Positions 8,024-14,957 of a stretch of 15,256 bases of DNA are shown here, one piece after another. The notes beneath the pieces are model-generated. The model searched no databases, was not told the origin of the DNA, and saw only the letters and a program-made list of their open reading frames with translations. The position numbers and the translations under genes were made by a program. Within the stretch, counting starts at the first letter, position 1. Each line of letters opens with the position of its first letter. This stretch comes from Thermoplasmata archaeon (lineage in GTDB: Archaea; Thermoplasmatota; Thermoplasmata; Halarchaeoplasmatales; Halarchaeoplasmataceae): positions 1-15,256 of the forward strand of contig SKVC01000117.1 of the NCBI GenBank assembly GCA_007129655.1, written 5' to 3'.

Positions 8024-8044
8024 GTATCACAACTTTTAGCAACC

Positions 8045-8572
8045 ATGTCGAGATGGAAAAAGAAAGGTTCCAGGGAGATAGCTCGTTCGTCTATATTTAC
8101 GATGATCGAGGACGACGTTGTGATGCAGGACGGAACCGAGATAAGCTATACGATAATCGATTTTCCGGATTTTGCCTGCGTATTGCCCGTTCATGAAGAT
8201 AAATTCGTCCTTATCCGTAATTACCGTTATCCCATAGACGAGTTCGTATTGGAAGTACCTGCCGGTTTGATAGACGAAGGCGAATCGCCGGAAGCTACAG
8301 CTAGAAGAGAACTGGAAGAGGAAACGGGATACATACTCGAAGACATTGAAAAATTGTGTACCTACAATCCTATAGCCAGTCTTAACACACAAAAGGCCCA
8401 CTTATTCATAGGTAACGCGAAGAAAGGCGGCTGCAAGAACAGGGATCCTGCCGAAGATATGGAAGTTGTTCTTGTACCTATCACAGAAGTATACGACATG
8501 CTGGACCGGGATGAATTGAGCCATCCGCATACCATGCTTGCACTCTTTTATGCACGGGATAGATTCCAATAA
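8045..8572 (+). CDS. Nudix hydrolase, ADP-ribose pyrophosphatase type
   Basis: This 175-residue protein has a full Nudix box at residues 74-96: G74, E80, R88-E89-L90, E92-E93, G95. That is the Mg-binding site that splits nucleoside diphosphates linked to another group. The segments IRNYRYPIDEFVLEVPAGLI (57-76) and AHLF after the box are typical of ADP-ribose pyrophosphatases (NudF type), which turn ADP-ribose into AMP and ribose 5-phosphate. In that subgroup a Pro about 15 residues after the box helps specificity; here P109 is 13 after it, which is close but not exact. ATG 8045 is supported by box A spacing. It stands alone between the methyltransferase and the zinc-ribbon gene. ADP-sugar or other nucleotide-sugar substrates remain possible given the glycan genes nearby. 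Confidence 0.85.
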   Translation: MSRWKKKGSREIARSSIFTMIEDDVVMQDGTEISYTIIDFPDFACVLPVHEDKFVLIRNYRYPIDEFVLEVPAGLIDEGESPEATARRELEEETGYILEDIEKLCTYNPIASLNTQKAHLFIGNAKKGGCKNRDPAEDMEVVLVPITEVYDMLDRDELSHPHTMLALFYARDRFQ

Positions 8573-8617
8573 TTGGTGAATCTATAGATAACAAGCGATA
8601 AGTCCAAGTATAACTTA

Positions 8618-8625
8618 CATATATA
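8618..8625 (+). promoter_or_regulatory. Box A for the zinc-ribbon/CARDB gene
   Basis: CATATATA is centred about 25 bases before the ATG at 8647. A short GGTG at 8638-8641 could act as Shine-Dalgarno if the transcript starts earlier. Confidence 0.5.
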
Positions 8626-8646
8626 TGATATCAAACCGGTGTTAAA

Positions 8647-9483
8647 ATGAATCAACAACATGCTCAATGCCCATATTGCGGCGTAACTGTTTGGGACAGT
8701 CAGCCTCAATGCCCATCTTGTCACAAAGTGATCGATCGATGCAATGTTTGCAGATACCCCATATATTCAGGAAAGGATAATTGCGGACGCTGCGGGAACT
8801 TCGTTGCTAAAGAGCCTAAACTACAGGCCAAGGCGGCAGTCATAGGTGATCCGATAGCGGGTCGCGAAGTAATTTTCAAAGTATCGGTAAACAATATCGG
8901 AAACAGAGCGACATCCATCGATTTTAGTGTGAGTTTACCCGAAGAACTCGGTGGAACAGAAATCAAGGGCGAAGAAATAGAGATGGAGACCGGTCAGAAG
9001 ATCGAACGCGAATATCACTTTACGCCACTAAAACCCGGAAAATTTACGGTACCAACCTTTGATATATATTACACTAAAAGCGACAATACCGAAGCAGCTT
9101 TTCAGATACCTCCGATCAACATCGCTGTCGACGGTATGCCAAAGATAGTATCATCTGTGGAGGCCGGCGCGCCGGAGGTAAAACTCGGTGAAGAAGTCCT
9201 ATTATATGTAAAAATCGAGAACAAAGGAACGACCTTTGCAAAAAATATCAGATTACAGGTATTCACCCCTCCTACAGTATTCCATAAAGAAACAAAAACA
9301 CTGCTACCTACATTAGGCGTAGACGAGAAAAGAACAGCCGTTATCAAACTCGTACCAATATTCGACGGTGAACATCCCGTTGAAGTAAGATTACATTTCC
9401 AGACACCTCCTACTCAGAAAAGCGGTTCCGCTAATCAAGAAATAACTGCAGGATCACTTACATTGAAGGTAAACAGACTGTAA
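8647..9483 (+). CDS. Double zinc-ribbon protein with two CARDB-like domains
   Basis: This protein has 278 residues. Four CxxC pairs (C8/C11, C22/C25, C32/C35, C46/C49) form one or two zinc ribbons. They are followed by two Ig-like beta-sandwich domains at about 56-160 and 165-276 that look like CARDB (for example GREVIFKVSVNNIGN and GEEVLLYVKIENKGTTFAKN, each with the family's 'N-x-G' turn). No signal peptide or membrane helix is seen, so it is probably cytoplasmic. That is unusual, since most CARDB domains are on secreted proteins. It may be an adaptor that binds a partner protein. It converges on the zinc-transport operon with only 3 bases between stop codons. A link with zinc is suggestive but unproven. 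The exact function is unknown. Confidence 0.8.
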   Translation: MNQQHAQCPYCGVTVWDSQPQCPSCHKVIDRCNVCRYPIYSGKDNCGRCGNFVAKEPKLQAKAAVIGDPIAGREVIFKVSVNNIGNRATSIDFSVSLPEELGGTEIKGEEIEMETGQKIEREYHFTPLKPGKFTVPTFDIYYTKSDNTEAAFQIPPINIAVDGMPKIVSSVEAGAPEVKLGEEVLLYVKIENKGTTFAKNIRLQVFTPPTVFHKETKTLLPTLGVDEKRTAVIKLVPIFDGEHPVEVRLHFQTPPTQKSGSANQEITAGSLTLKVNRL

Positions 9484-9486
9484 TCT

Positions 9487-10302
9487 TCATCGGATGAATT
9501 TATCGTAAATTCTCCTAGAGATCATAACTCCGACGAACACGGTACCGGATAATATCACTATAGATGGACCCGGAGGGATATCCCACAGAACAGATATGAA
9601 GAGCCCGGTGATGATGAAACTCAAAGATAGGATTGAAGAAGAGACCATCATCTTCGACATATCGGATGTGAATTCTCCGGAGATCGATGCCGGTATGGCA
9701 AGCATGGCTATGAGTAGGACTATCCCTACAAGTTTTATCAGGACTACTATGGATAATGCAACAAGTATGAGCATGAATAGATAAAGTAACGTGGTATGTA
9801 CACCCACTACCTTTGAGAATTCTTCATCGAAGCTTACTCCTTGGATCCTGGGATACAATAAAATCACAGTTGCGGTGATGACGATGGTTAGAATGGCCAT
9901 CAAATAAATGTCGATTCTACTTATCATCAGTATGTTACCGAAGAGAACACTGGACATCGTAGGTAAGTATCCAGGTGTCATGCTCATGAAAAGAGCACCC
10001 AAAGCCATACCCAGTGCCCAGACTATTCCTATGGCGGTGTCCTCCCTCTGCATGGTTTTCTTACCTACTAACCCTACGCCCAAGGCCGAAACCACTGCAA
10101 ATAAAGAAGCACCCCACAAAGGATTCCAACCTAAAAAATAAGCCATACCCACGCCACCGAATGAAGCATGTGATATTCCTCCGCTGATGAACACTAGGCG
10201 TTTTACAACGACGAAGGTACCGATTATCCCAAATATGATAGAAGCGAGTATGCCTGCCATGAAGGCATTTCTCATAAACGAATATGCAAATATAGAAAGC
10301 AT
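9487..10302 (-). CDS. znuB: Metal ABC transporter permease, ABC-3 family (ZnuB/MntB type)
   Basis: This 271-residue integral membrane protein has about 8 hydrophobic segments. FVVVKRLVFISGGISHASFG near the N-terminus is the conserved ABC-3 signature (VxRRxxFxGxxxSHAxxxG type). It forms the membrane channel for zinc or manganese import with the ATPase and lipoprotein encoded just upstream. Two in-frame ATGs exist, at 10311 and 10302. A GGAGG at 10312-10316 touches the first with no spacer but lies 9 bases before the second, so 10302 is chosen. That places the start 1 base after the ATPase stop, giving close translational coupling. It is the last gene of the operon and ends 3 bases from the convergent zinc-ribbon gene. 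Confidence 0.92.
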   Translation of the reverse strand: MLSIFAYSFMRNAFMAGILASIIFGIIGTFVVVKRLVFISGGISHASFGGVGMAYFLGWNPLWGASLFAVVSALGVGLVGKKTMQREDTAIGIVWALGMALGALFMSMTPGYLPTMSSVLFGNILMISRIDIYLMAILTIVITATVILLYPRIQGVSFDEEFSKVVGVHTTLLYLFMLILVALSIVVLIKLVGIVLLIAMLAIPASISGEFTSDMSKMMVSSSILSLSFIITGLFISVLWDIPPGPSIVILSGTVFVGVMISRRIYDKFIR

Positions 10303-10303
10303 C

Positions 10304-11077
10304 TTAATCATCCTCCGGCATCTGGTGTTCGAATACTCTATGCGGTAATCCGTGGGCGATCAGATCGATGGGGCATTCGTAGGCCGCCTCGATCATGTCC
10401 GGGGATAGTTCGTCGTTTCCATGATAAATGAAATGTTTATTTAGACAGGCCACTTTTTCAACATAGGAAGATATCACGCCAATATCGTGGGATACAAGAA
10501 CGATGGTGATACCCTTTTTCTTCAATTCCATTAAAAGAGAGTATACACTTCCTTTCATCTTCTCGTCTACACTGGCAGTCGGTTCGTCAAGAAGAAGTAA
10601 TCGTGGTTCGGTTGTAAGCGCACGGGCGATGAGTACTCTTTGAAGCTGCCCGCCGGACAGTTTCGATATCTGTCTGTCCCGGTATTCTAGCATGTCTACA
10701 TTTTTCAGGGCGCTCCGTGCTATCTTTTTGTCTTTTCTGTTGTAAAAGGGTCGATAACCCATAGCTCCCAATCTTCCCATAAGAACCACATCCCAAACAC
10801 AGATGGGAAATTTCATATCGAATTTACTGTGCTGTGGAACGTATCCAACGTTGTGTGTGTTTGAATTGGGAGGTTTGCCGTTTATCAGTACTGTGCCTTC
10901 GTAATTATCGATAAGACCCAAGACGGTTTTCAGGAGTGTTGTTTTTCCGCCTCCGTTAGGTCCGATTATACCCAGGAAGTCACCACTGTCGAGTTGGAAG
11001 CTGACGTCCTTGAGAACGGTTTGTTCACCGTATTTTACGGTTACCCTATCTAGTTCCAGAGCTTTTGACATATTCAT
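10304..11077 (-). CDS. znuC: Metal ABC transporter ATPase (ZnuC/MntA type)
   Basis: This 257-residue ABC ATPase has all catalytic motifs: Walker A GPNGGGKTT (39-47), Q-loop Q82 in VPQHSKFD, signature LSGGQLQRVLIARAL (140-154), Walker B LLLLDEP (160-166) and the switch His in VSHD (197). The tail segment YECPIDLIAHGLPHRVF (233-249) is typical of zinc/manganese transporter ATPases. It energises import through the permease encoded next. The ATG at 11077 is 1 base after the lipoprotein stop, with AAGG 5 bases ahead. A second Met at codon 3 is possible. It is the third gene of a four-gene operon; metal-dependent repression by the operon's own DtxR-type regulator is likely. Confidence 0.95.
   Translation of the reverse strand: MNMSKALELDRVTVKYGEQTVLKDVSFQLDSGDFLGIIGPNGGGKTTLLKTVLGLIDNYEGTVLINGKPPNSNTHNVGYVPQHSKFDMKFPICVWDVVLMGRLGAMGYRPFYNRKDKKIARSALKNVDMLEYRDRQISKLSGGQLQRVLIARALTTEPRLLLLDEPTASVDEKMKGSVYSLLMELKKKGITIVLVSHDIGVISSYVEKVACLNKHFIYHGNDELSPDMIEAAYECPIDLIAHGLPHRVFEHQMPEDD
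10312..10316 (-). promoter_or_regulatory. Shine-Dalgarno that decides the permease start
   Basis: The minus strand reads GGAGG. The spacer is 9 bases to the ATG at 10302 and 0 to the ATG at 10311, which favours the shorter permease. Confidence 0.6.
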
Positions 11078-11078
11078 T

Positions 11079-12203
11079 TCAACCTTCTTGGAACGCTGAT
11101 ACCAACTTGTTTGATATATCTCCGAGGTTATCTAAATATGCTTCTCCAAGGGGATTCAGTCGTATAACTTCTCCATCTATCTCATCGGCGATGGTCTGAG
11201 CGTTGCTCTCGTCGAATTGCGGGGAAACGAAGACCACTCGTATGTCATCCTCCTTCGCCTGCTCGATCACGGCCATCAAGCCGGAAATACCGGGCTCGCG
11301 CCCTTCTCGCTCTACACCCACCTGTTCGATTCCGTACTCATGGGCGAAGTATCCCATGGATGGATGATATATCAAAAATTTACGTCCGTGGTATGGATGT
11401 AGTGCGTCTTTGATTGCTCGGTGAAGCGTATCGAGTTCTTCGAGGTATCCCTGTGCGTTATCCTTGTAATATTCTTCGTTATCTGAATCCAATTCAACCA
11501 ACGCATCCAATAAGTTGTTGACCATTATCTTTGCATTCTTCGGAGATAACCATGTATGTGGATCGTCCCCTTCGTGATGGTGGTCTTCCCTATGATGAAT
11601 CAATCCCTCGATGGCTTCCATGGCCTCTTCGGCGGTCATATTGCCGTTCTCCCATTCGTGTATGATGTGGTCTGTCTCTTCAATAACATGCTCTCCATCA
11701 TGTTCTTCTGGATCATGGATCAATTCCTCGATGGCTTTCATGGCACTTTCCGCGGTCATGTCGCCGTCTTCCCACTCATGTATGATATGCTCTATATCCT
11801 CTATAAGATGTTCCAATTCGTGGTCATCGCATCGATGGTCGTAATCCAGTAATTCGATCCCCACACTACCATCCACTACCACCATATCCGAGTTTTGTTC
11901 TCTCAATGTGTCCATCCATCTCTCCTCGAATTCCATCCCCGAACCTATCTTAAAATATACATCTGCCTGGGAGACCGCCCTCATCTGTGACGGTGTAGGC
12001 TCATATGTGTGTGGATCCGCTCCTGCGGGAACCATCACTGTTAACTTGACATTTTCTCCGCCTACTCTTTCCGTCCATTCCACTTGAGGAGGGATGGTAA
12101 CGATCACATTCAACAATCCGTCGTCTTCATCGTCTATGCATCCGCTATTCATCACTGCAAGTAGTAATAAAGCGCTCAATATCAAAATCAATATTTTCTT
12201 CAT
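11079..12203 (-). CDS. znuA: Metal-binding lipoprotein of a zinc ABC importer (ZnuA type) with duplicated His/Glu-rich loop
   Basis: This 374-residue extracellular solute-binding protein has a signal peptide ending in a lipobox-like NSGC, with C22 the likely lipidated Cys. Probable metal ligands are H65 (DPHTYEP), H216 (DPHTWLS) and H280 (FLIYHPSMGYFAHEYG). A third His, where manganese proteins have Glu, points to zinc. N350 stands where many manganese proteins have Asp. Between H65 and H216 is a long acidic/His insertion, residues 121-212. It contains a tandem 40-residue repeat (132-171 and 172-211, 26 of 40 identical by eye). Such His-rich loops are known in ZnuA, but not usually as an ordered helix duplication. 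The start has GGGAG 9 bases upstream and lies 14 bases after the regulator stop, so it is cotranscribed. Confidence 0.93.
   Translation of the reverse strand: MKKILILILSALLLLAVMNSGCIDDEDDGLLNVIVTIPPQVEWTERVGGENVKLTVMVPAGADPHTYEPTPSQMRAVSQADVYFKIGSGMEFEERWMDTLREQNSDMVVVDGSVGIELLDYDHRCDDHELEHLIEDIEHIIHEWEDGDMTAESAMKAIEELIHDPEEHDGEHVIEETDHIIHEWENGNMTAEEAMEAIEGLIHHREDHHHEGDDPHTWLSPKNAKIMVNNLLDALVELDSDNEEYYKDNAQGYLEELDTLHRAIKDALHPYHGRKFLIYHPSMGYFAHEYGIEQVGVEREGREPGISGLMAVIEQAKEDDIRVVFVSPQFDESNAQTIADEIDGEVIRLNPLGEAYLDNLGDISNKLVSAFQEG
11571..11810 (-). repeat. Tandem 120-base duplication inside znuA
   Basis: Two in-frame 120-base units, 11691-11810 and 11571-11690, encode HLIEDIEHIIHEWEDGDMTA... 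and HVIEETDHIIHEWENGNMTA.... They share 26 of 40 residues, and conserved His occupy repeat positions 1, 8, 11, 32 and 37. They look like amphipathic helices bearing metal ligands. Confidence 0.85.
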
Positions 12204-12217
12204 GTTTCATCTCTCCC

Positions 12218-12688
12218 TTAGACCTTAAATTGTTTTTTGAACCAGTGACATTCGTAGAGAATCTTGGGTTCGTAATAATCTTCTATACAGCATCCGCAAT
12301 CGCAAGACGCCTTTTCACCTAATGCTGTAACCGCATTCTCGAGAAATTTATCACTTACATATGGATCCATGGCAGAAGATTCGCGGCAGGCTTCTGTAGA
12401 ATCCATCCCTAGATTGTCTTCCAGGAATTTTTCAACCACGTGATGCCGTTTAATATCACGCTGAACCACGCTTACTCCGTCCTTGTTCAGCAACAATCCT
12501 TTACGATGTATATACTCGCCGAATCCCATGGCCTCCAAACGTCTCATCTTTTCCAAGGCAGCTACCTTCGATACTTTGATCAAATCTCCTAATTGTGATG
12601 GTCCCACGGGCTCTTCGCCTCTGTCGAGCAGGAAAACTGCCCGTAGATATTCACGGTCTCGAGAGGTAAATACTACGTTTTCATCCAT
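12218..12688 (-). CDS. DtxR/MntR-family metal-dependent regulator with unusual Cys cluster
   Basis: This protein has 156 residues. An N-terminal winged helix (about 8-75) includes REYLRAVFLLDRG and the recognition region VGPSQLGDLIKVSKVAALEKMRRL (28-51). A DtxR-type dimerisation domain starts at KRHHVVEKFL (80-89), with EACR at 99-102. Relatives have Glu-His ligands just after EACR; here the segment is ESSAMDPYVS, so those ligands are missing. A Cys cluster CDCGCC (129-134) and CHW (147-149) follow, where relatives often have CPHG. It heads the zinc-transporter operon, as Archaeoglobus MDR1-type regulators do. An inverted repeat lies between box A and the start. It therefore probably represses its own operon when metal is plentiful. 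Zinc is the likely effector by context. Confidence 0.85.
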   Translation of the reverse strand: MDENVVFTSRDREYLRAVFLLDRGEEPVGPSQLGDLIKVSKVAALEKMRRLEAMGFGEYIHRKGLLLNKDGVSVVQRDIKRHHVVEKFLEDNLGMDSTEACRESSAMDPYVSDKFLENAVTALGEKASCDCGCCIEDYYEPKILYECHWFKKQFKV

Positions 12689-12690
12689 GT

Positions 12691-12707
12691 GTTAAGGACT
12701 ACTTAAC
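12691..12707. promoter_or_regulatory. Candidate operator of the metal-uptake operon
   Basis: GTTAAG-N5-CTTAAC is a perfect 6-base inverted repeat on a 17-base site, between box A (12711-12720) and the regulator start codon. A bound dimer would block polymerase at the likely transcription start. Binding by the DtxR-type product is inferred from position. Confidence 0.65.
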
Positions 12708-12710
12708 TAA

Positions 12711-12720
12711 TATTTATAGT
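12711..12720 (-). promoter_or_regulatory. Box A of the metal-uptake operon
   Basis: The minus strand reads ACTATAAATA, centred about 27 bases before the ATG at 12688, giving a leaderless start for the first gene. Confidence 0.6.
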
Positions 12721-12725
12721 TTACT

Positions 12726-12744
12726 GATTTTTGCGCACAAAATC
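12726..12744. repeat. Imperfect inverted repeat upstream of the operon promoter
   Basis: On the minus strand GATTTTG and CAAAAATC flank TGCG, giving a stem with one bulged A. It lies between the stop of the endonuclease-like gene and the operon's box A. It could be a second regulator site or part of a 3' end; there is no clear T-run. Confidence 0.3.
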
Positions 12745-12761
12745 ACCATATAAAATTTCGT

Positions 12762-13091
12762 TCAAACTCTGCAATCGCAGCCTTTTTTCTTTAGAATTTT
12801 TACCTGTTGAGGAATAGTATCCACGTACTGATCTTGTACTTCTTTACCTACTGCAAGCTCGACATCCAGGGGGCTTCTATGATCGTATCCTCGTTTCAAC
12901 ATATCCTCCACCAACAATTCGTGGCGGTTGTAAAGTGCCTTCAATTTTCCCACCCATCTCTTTACTTCGGGATGTTCTCTGTAGCCTTTCTTATTGTTCG
13001 TTAATATACTCCATGTGGCATGGAGTTCTCTGTGCTCTCCCAGTAGATGCTGTCTGCACAATTTTTCCGGTTCTATATCCCATATCCTCAT
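12762..13091 (-). CDS. T4 endonuclease V-like protein (pyrimidine dimer glycosylase family)
   Basis: This 109-residue protein carries the family's N-terminal pattern: QHLLGEHREL at 14-23 matches the T4 DenV segment with its catalytic Glu, here E22, and partner residues H15 and R21. HPEVKRWVGKLKALYNRHE (40-58) and RGYDHRSPL (67-75) fit the archaeal/bacterial branch. T4 DenV cuts DNA at UV-made pyrimidine dimers using its N-terminal amine, that of Thr2 after Met removal. Here the aligned position is Met1, so the chemistry may differ. The C-terminus adds CDC before the end (105-107). Its ATG overlaps the stop of the surface-protein gene as ATGA (13088-13091), implying translational coupling with an apparently unrelated gene. 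Repair activity is inferred from family only. Confidence 0.75.
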   Translation of the reverse strand: MRIWDIEPEKLCRQHLLGEHRELHATWSILTNNKKGYREHPEVKRWVGKLKALYNRHELLVEDMLKRGYDHRSPLDVELAVGKEVQDQYVDTIPQQVKILKKKGCDCRV

Positions 13092-14791
13092 GTTTCATCC
13101 CAAACGATATTCCAAGTGATAGGCTCTTGTGTTTCCAATTTTAACCAGTAACCTATGTTAGGCTCATAATCTATTTCTGTCGTATTGAAATATTCCACTA
13201 GATACTCTCTGCTTTCGTTGAATCTTCCGACCATGGTAACCTCTTCGGGGATTGACTCACCGGATAAAATACCTTTTGAAGGTATACCGATCATGTTCCA
13301 ACCATCGTAAAGTGTGATAGTGGTTCTGGCCGGTGTTACAGAATGATAAGTTAGATTTGCCGGCTCTACCATATATATCCAGAATCCTTTACCTCGTTCA
13401 ATATATGTAAATGTGTTGAAATGTTCGGCCCTGCCGGGTATATATGATACCCAATTGTGAGAGTTTGCGTTCCATGAAATTGCTCGTTCATAAGAACCAT
13501 ATATGGATTGTAGTATCTCTGGTAAATTTTTATGCGGTAGTACCGAACCGATGGAGATGAAATTCCAACCACTTTGCAGCGATATCGAAAGGTTCATCGA
13601 TGAGGTCATATGCATCAAAGGCTCCGGATCTAGCCGGAAATAACCGCCACCTCGATCATCTAGAGGGTGTGGTATCTCGGTGTCACCGATCAGATCCTCA
13701 TCTGTATCCGAACCCAAATAATCGCTCCAGTAGTTTCCACCGCTGAGGCTATCGCTCCAAATATTATATTCTGATGAAGAATCATGTGAATAAATCTGTC
13801 TTGTGTTGTTTATGAAATTATTATGATGTATGTGATTATCAAAAGAATCATGAAATATCATCCCTTGAAAATTATCCTTGATCCCGTTTCCGATGATCTT
13901 GTTGTCCCTACTGTATGCAAGCAATATCCCTACATCGAGACCAGACGAGGATACATTGAAAACTGTACTACCGGTTACATTTACCAGTATCAACTGTCCT
14001 GAGAGATCATATATATTCACTTTTGAAGTATCTTTGAGGTATGTCATCTCTCCATCATCAACTGTATTGTTACCGATAGAATGTGTATCGAATTCATCCC
14101 GCGATTCTCCGGCGATATTCAAACCTTTGGAGATGTGGTTGTTATGTAGTGTAACATACGTCGAGTGATAGATGTATGTGCCCCTTTTCCCCCTGGTAAA
14201 ATCACATCCATCGAAGTTGATGTTCGAGGAACGGCTGATGTAAGCCGAATGGTATCCGTGTTGGATGACAGTACTGTTAAATATATATTGATCTGTAGAG
14301 TTCACCACTCTGATCCCGTTGGATGCGGATCCGAAAACGGTTAAGTTAGATATATGTCCGTATTGAGAGTCCCATATCAATACCCCTTCGTCGACATCAT
14401 CTATCGAGATATTTTGCATATTTACTCCCGAACTTTCATAAACAACGATCCCGGTACTGCTGTTCGTAATATTTAATCCTGATAAATGTACATCTTTTGC
14501 TGTTAAGAATATACCCTTTCCACCTTCGCCGTCAACGATCACATCGTTTCCTTCGACACCGCGAATTTCTATACTTTTATCTATAACTACGTTTTCTCTA
14601 TATGTACCTTCGTAGACTATCACAGTGTCTCCGTCGTTAGCTTCTTCTATAGCGGCAGAGATGGTTTCATGATCCATATCCGGCCCTACCTCTATGACGG
14701 CTCCTTCTGCGTTATGCGGGTTGGGGACATGGATAATACATGATAGCACCAGCAGGCATATGCATACGATATAAGTTCTTTTTAACCACAT
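13088..14791 (-). CDS. Secreted right-handed beta-helix protein (NosD/CASH type) with C-terminal GWN module
   Basis: This protein has 567 residues. A signal peptide covers about 1-29 (KR, then hydrophobic 7-21). A pectate-lyase-like opening, TISAAIEEANDGDTVIVYEGTYRENVVI, spans 43-70 (split here as TISAAIEEANDGDT and VIVYEGTYRENVVI). Parallel beta-helix rungs run to about 340, with repeated patterns such as NSSTGIVVYESSGV and NKIIGNGI. SLSGGNYWSDYLGSDTDED (348-366) with LDPEPLM (387-393) is the standard end of archaeal NosD-like domains. Residues 402-567 are the paired GWN module (408-410 and 497-499). N-x-S/T sites are frequent, so it is likely a glycosylated surface protein. No membrane anchor is visible. 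The family binds or processes carbohydrates or has structural roles; no catalytic residues are assigned. A leaderless promoter is at 14815-14822. Confidence 0.85.
   Translation of the reverse strand: MWLKRTYIVCICLLVLSCIIHVPNPHNAEGAVIEVGPDMDHETISAAIEEANDGDTVIVYEGTYRENVVIDKSIEIRGVEGNDVIVDGEGGKGIFLTAKDVHLSGLNITNSSTGIVVYESSGVNMQNISIDDVDEGVLIWDSQYGHISNLTVFGSASNGIRVVNSTDQYIFNSTVIQHGYHSAYISRSSNINFDGCDFTRGKRGTYIYHSTYVTLHNNHISKGLNIAGESRDEFDTHSIGNNTVDDGEMTYLKDTSKVNIYDLSGQLILVNVTGSTVFNVSSSGLDVGILLAYSRDNKIIGNGIKDNFQGMIFHDSFDNHIHHNNFINNTRQIYSHDSSSEYNIWSDSLSGGNYWSDYLGSDTDEDLIGDTEIPHPLDDRGGGYFRLDPEPLMHMTSSMNLSISLQSGWNFISIGSVLPHKNLPEILQSIYGSYERAISWNANSHNWVSYIPGRAEHFNTFTYIERGKGFWIYMVEPANLTYHSVTPARTTITLYDGWNMIGIPSKGILSGESIPEEVTMVGRFNESREYLVEYFNTTEIDYEPNIGYWLKLETQEPITWNIVWDET
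13091..13588 (-). other. C-terminal paired GWN module, copy 2
   Basis: This segment encodes residues 402-567 with GWNFIS, GRAEHFN, GFWIYM, GWNMIGIPS, VGRFNES, YLVEY and YEPNIGYW, in the same order as the module at 1648-2160. The two are clearly homologous at protein level and terminate otherwise different proteins. Confidence 0.7.
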
Positions 14792-14814
14792 ATCGGAACC
14801 GGGAAATTAGAAGG

Positions 14815-14822
14815 TTTTATAA
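14815..14822 (-). promoter_or_regulatory. Box A for the beta-helix/endonuclease-like unit
   Basis: The minus strand reads TTATAAAA, centred about 28 bases before the ATG at 14791; a leaderless transcript is likely. Confidence 0.6.
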
Positions 14823-14890
14823 GTATTCGGGTAGCCATAAATTAGATATGAATAGTCAAAAGTTTTTAAAATGGTAAGATTGGGGAAACT

Positions 14891-14898
14891 ATTTATAT
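14891..14898 (+). promoter_or_regulatory. Box A for the secreted protein at the right edge
   Basis: ATTTATAT lies about 63 bases before the ATG at 14958. The predicted start near 14918-14922 leaves a leader of about 35-40 bases, longer than any other gene here. Confidence 0.55.
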
Positions 14899-14933
14899 CA
14901 GTTTTAGGGTAGTTAACATTACAAAAACCTCAC

Positions 14934-14953
14934 ATTTCCTTAGAGGAGGAAAT
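14934..14953 (+). promoter_or_regulatory. Strong Shine-Dalgarno within a possible leader hairpin
   Basis: GGAGG (14945-14949) sits 8 bases before the ATG at 14958. ATTTCCT (14934-14940) can pair perfectly with AGGAAAT (14947-14953) around a 6-base loop, which would cover part of the ribosome-binding site. The pairing is seen in the sequence; regulation is inference. Confidence 0.5.
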
Positions 14954-14957
14954 TTAA

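Noticed and set aside
8580..8589. ATCTATAGAT palindrome after the Nudix gene
   Set aside because: It is short and AT-rich, expected by chance, with no T-run or conserved position relative to the next box A.
10303..10311. ATG at 10311 as the permease start
   Set aside because: The GGAGG would touch the start codon with no spacer; ATG 10302 has a normal 9-base spacer.
11571..11810. Tandem repeat considered as a CRISPR or satellite array
   Set aside because: There are only two units, in frame within a gene, diverged at protein-neutral and conservative positions, with no spacers.
11556..11852. Open frames on the plus strand opposite the His/Glu-rich repeat of the zinc-binding lipoprotein
   Set aside because: They mirror the biased codons of the duplicated repeat on the other strand, and there is no promoter or recognisable family.
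14912..14917. GTTAAC considered as a second copy of the zinc-operon operator
   Set aside because: It has only a 6-base self-palindrome without the GTTAAG-N5-CTTAAC layout.
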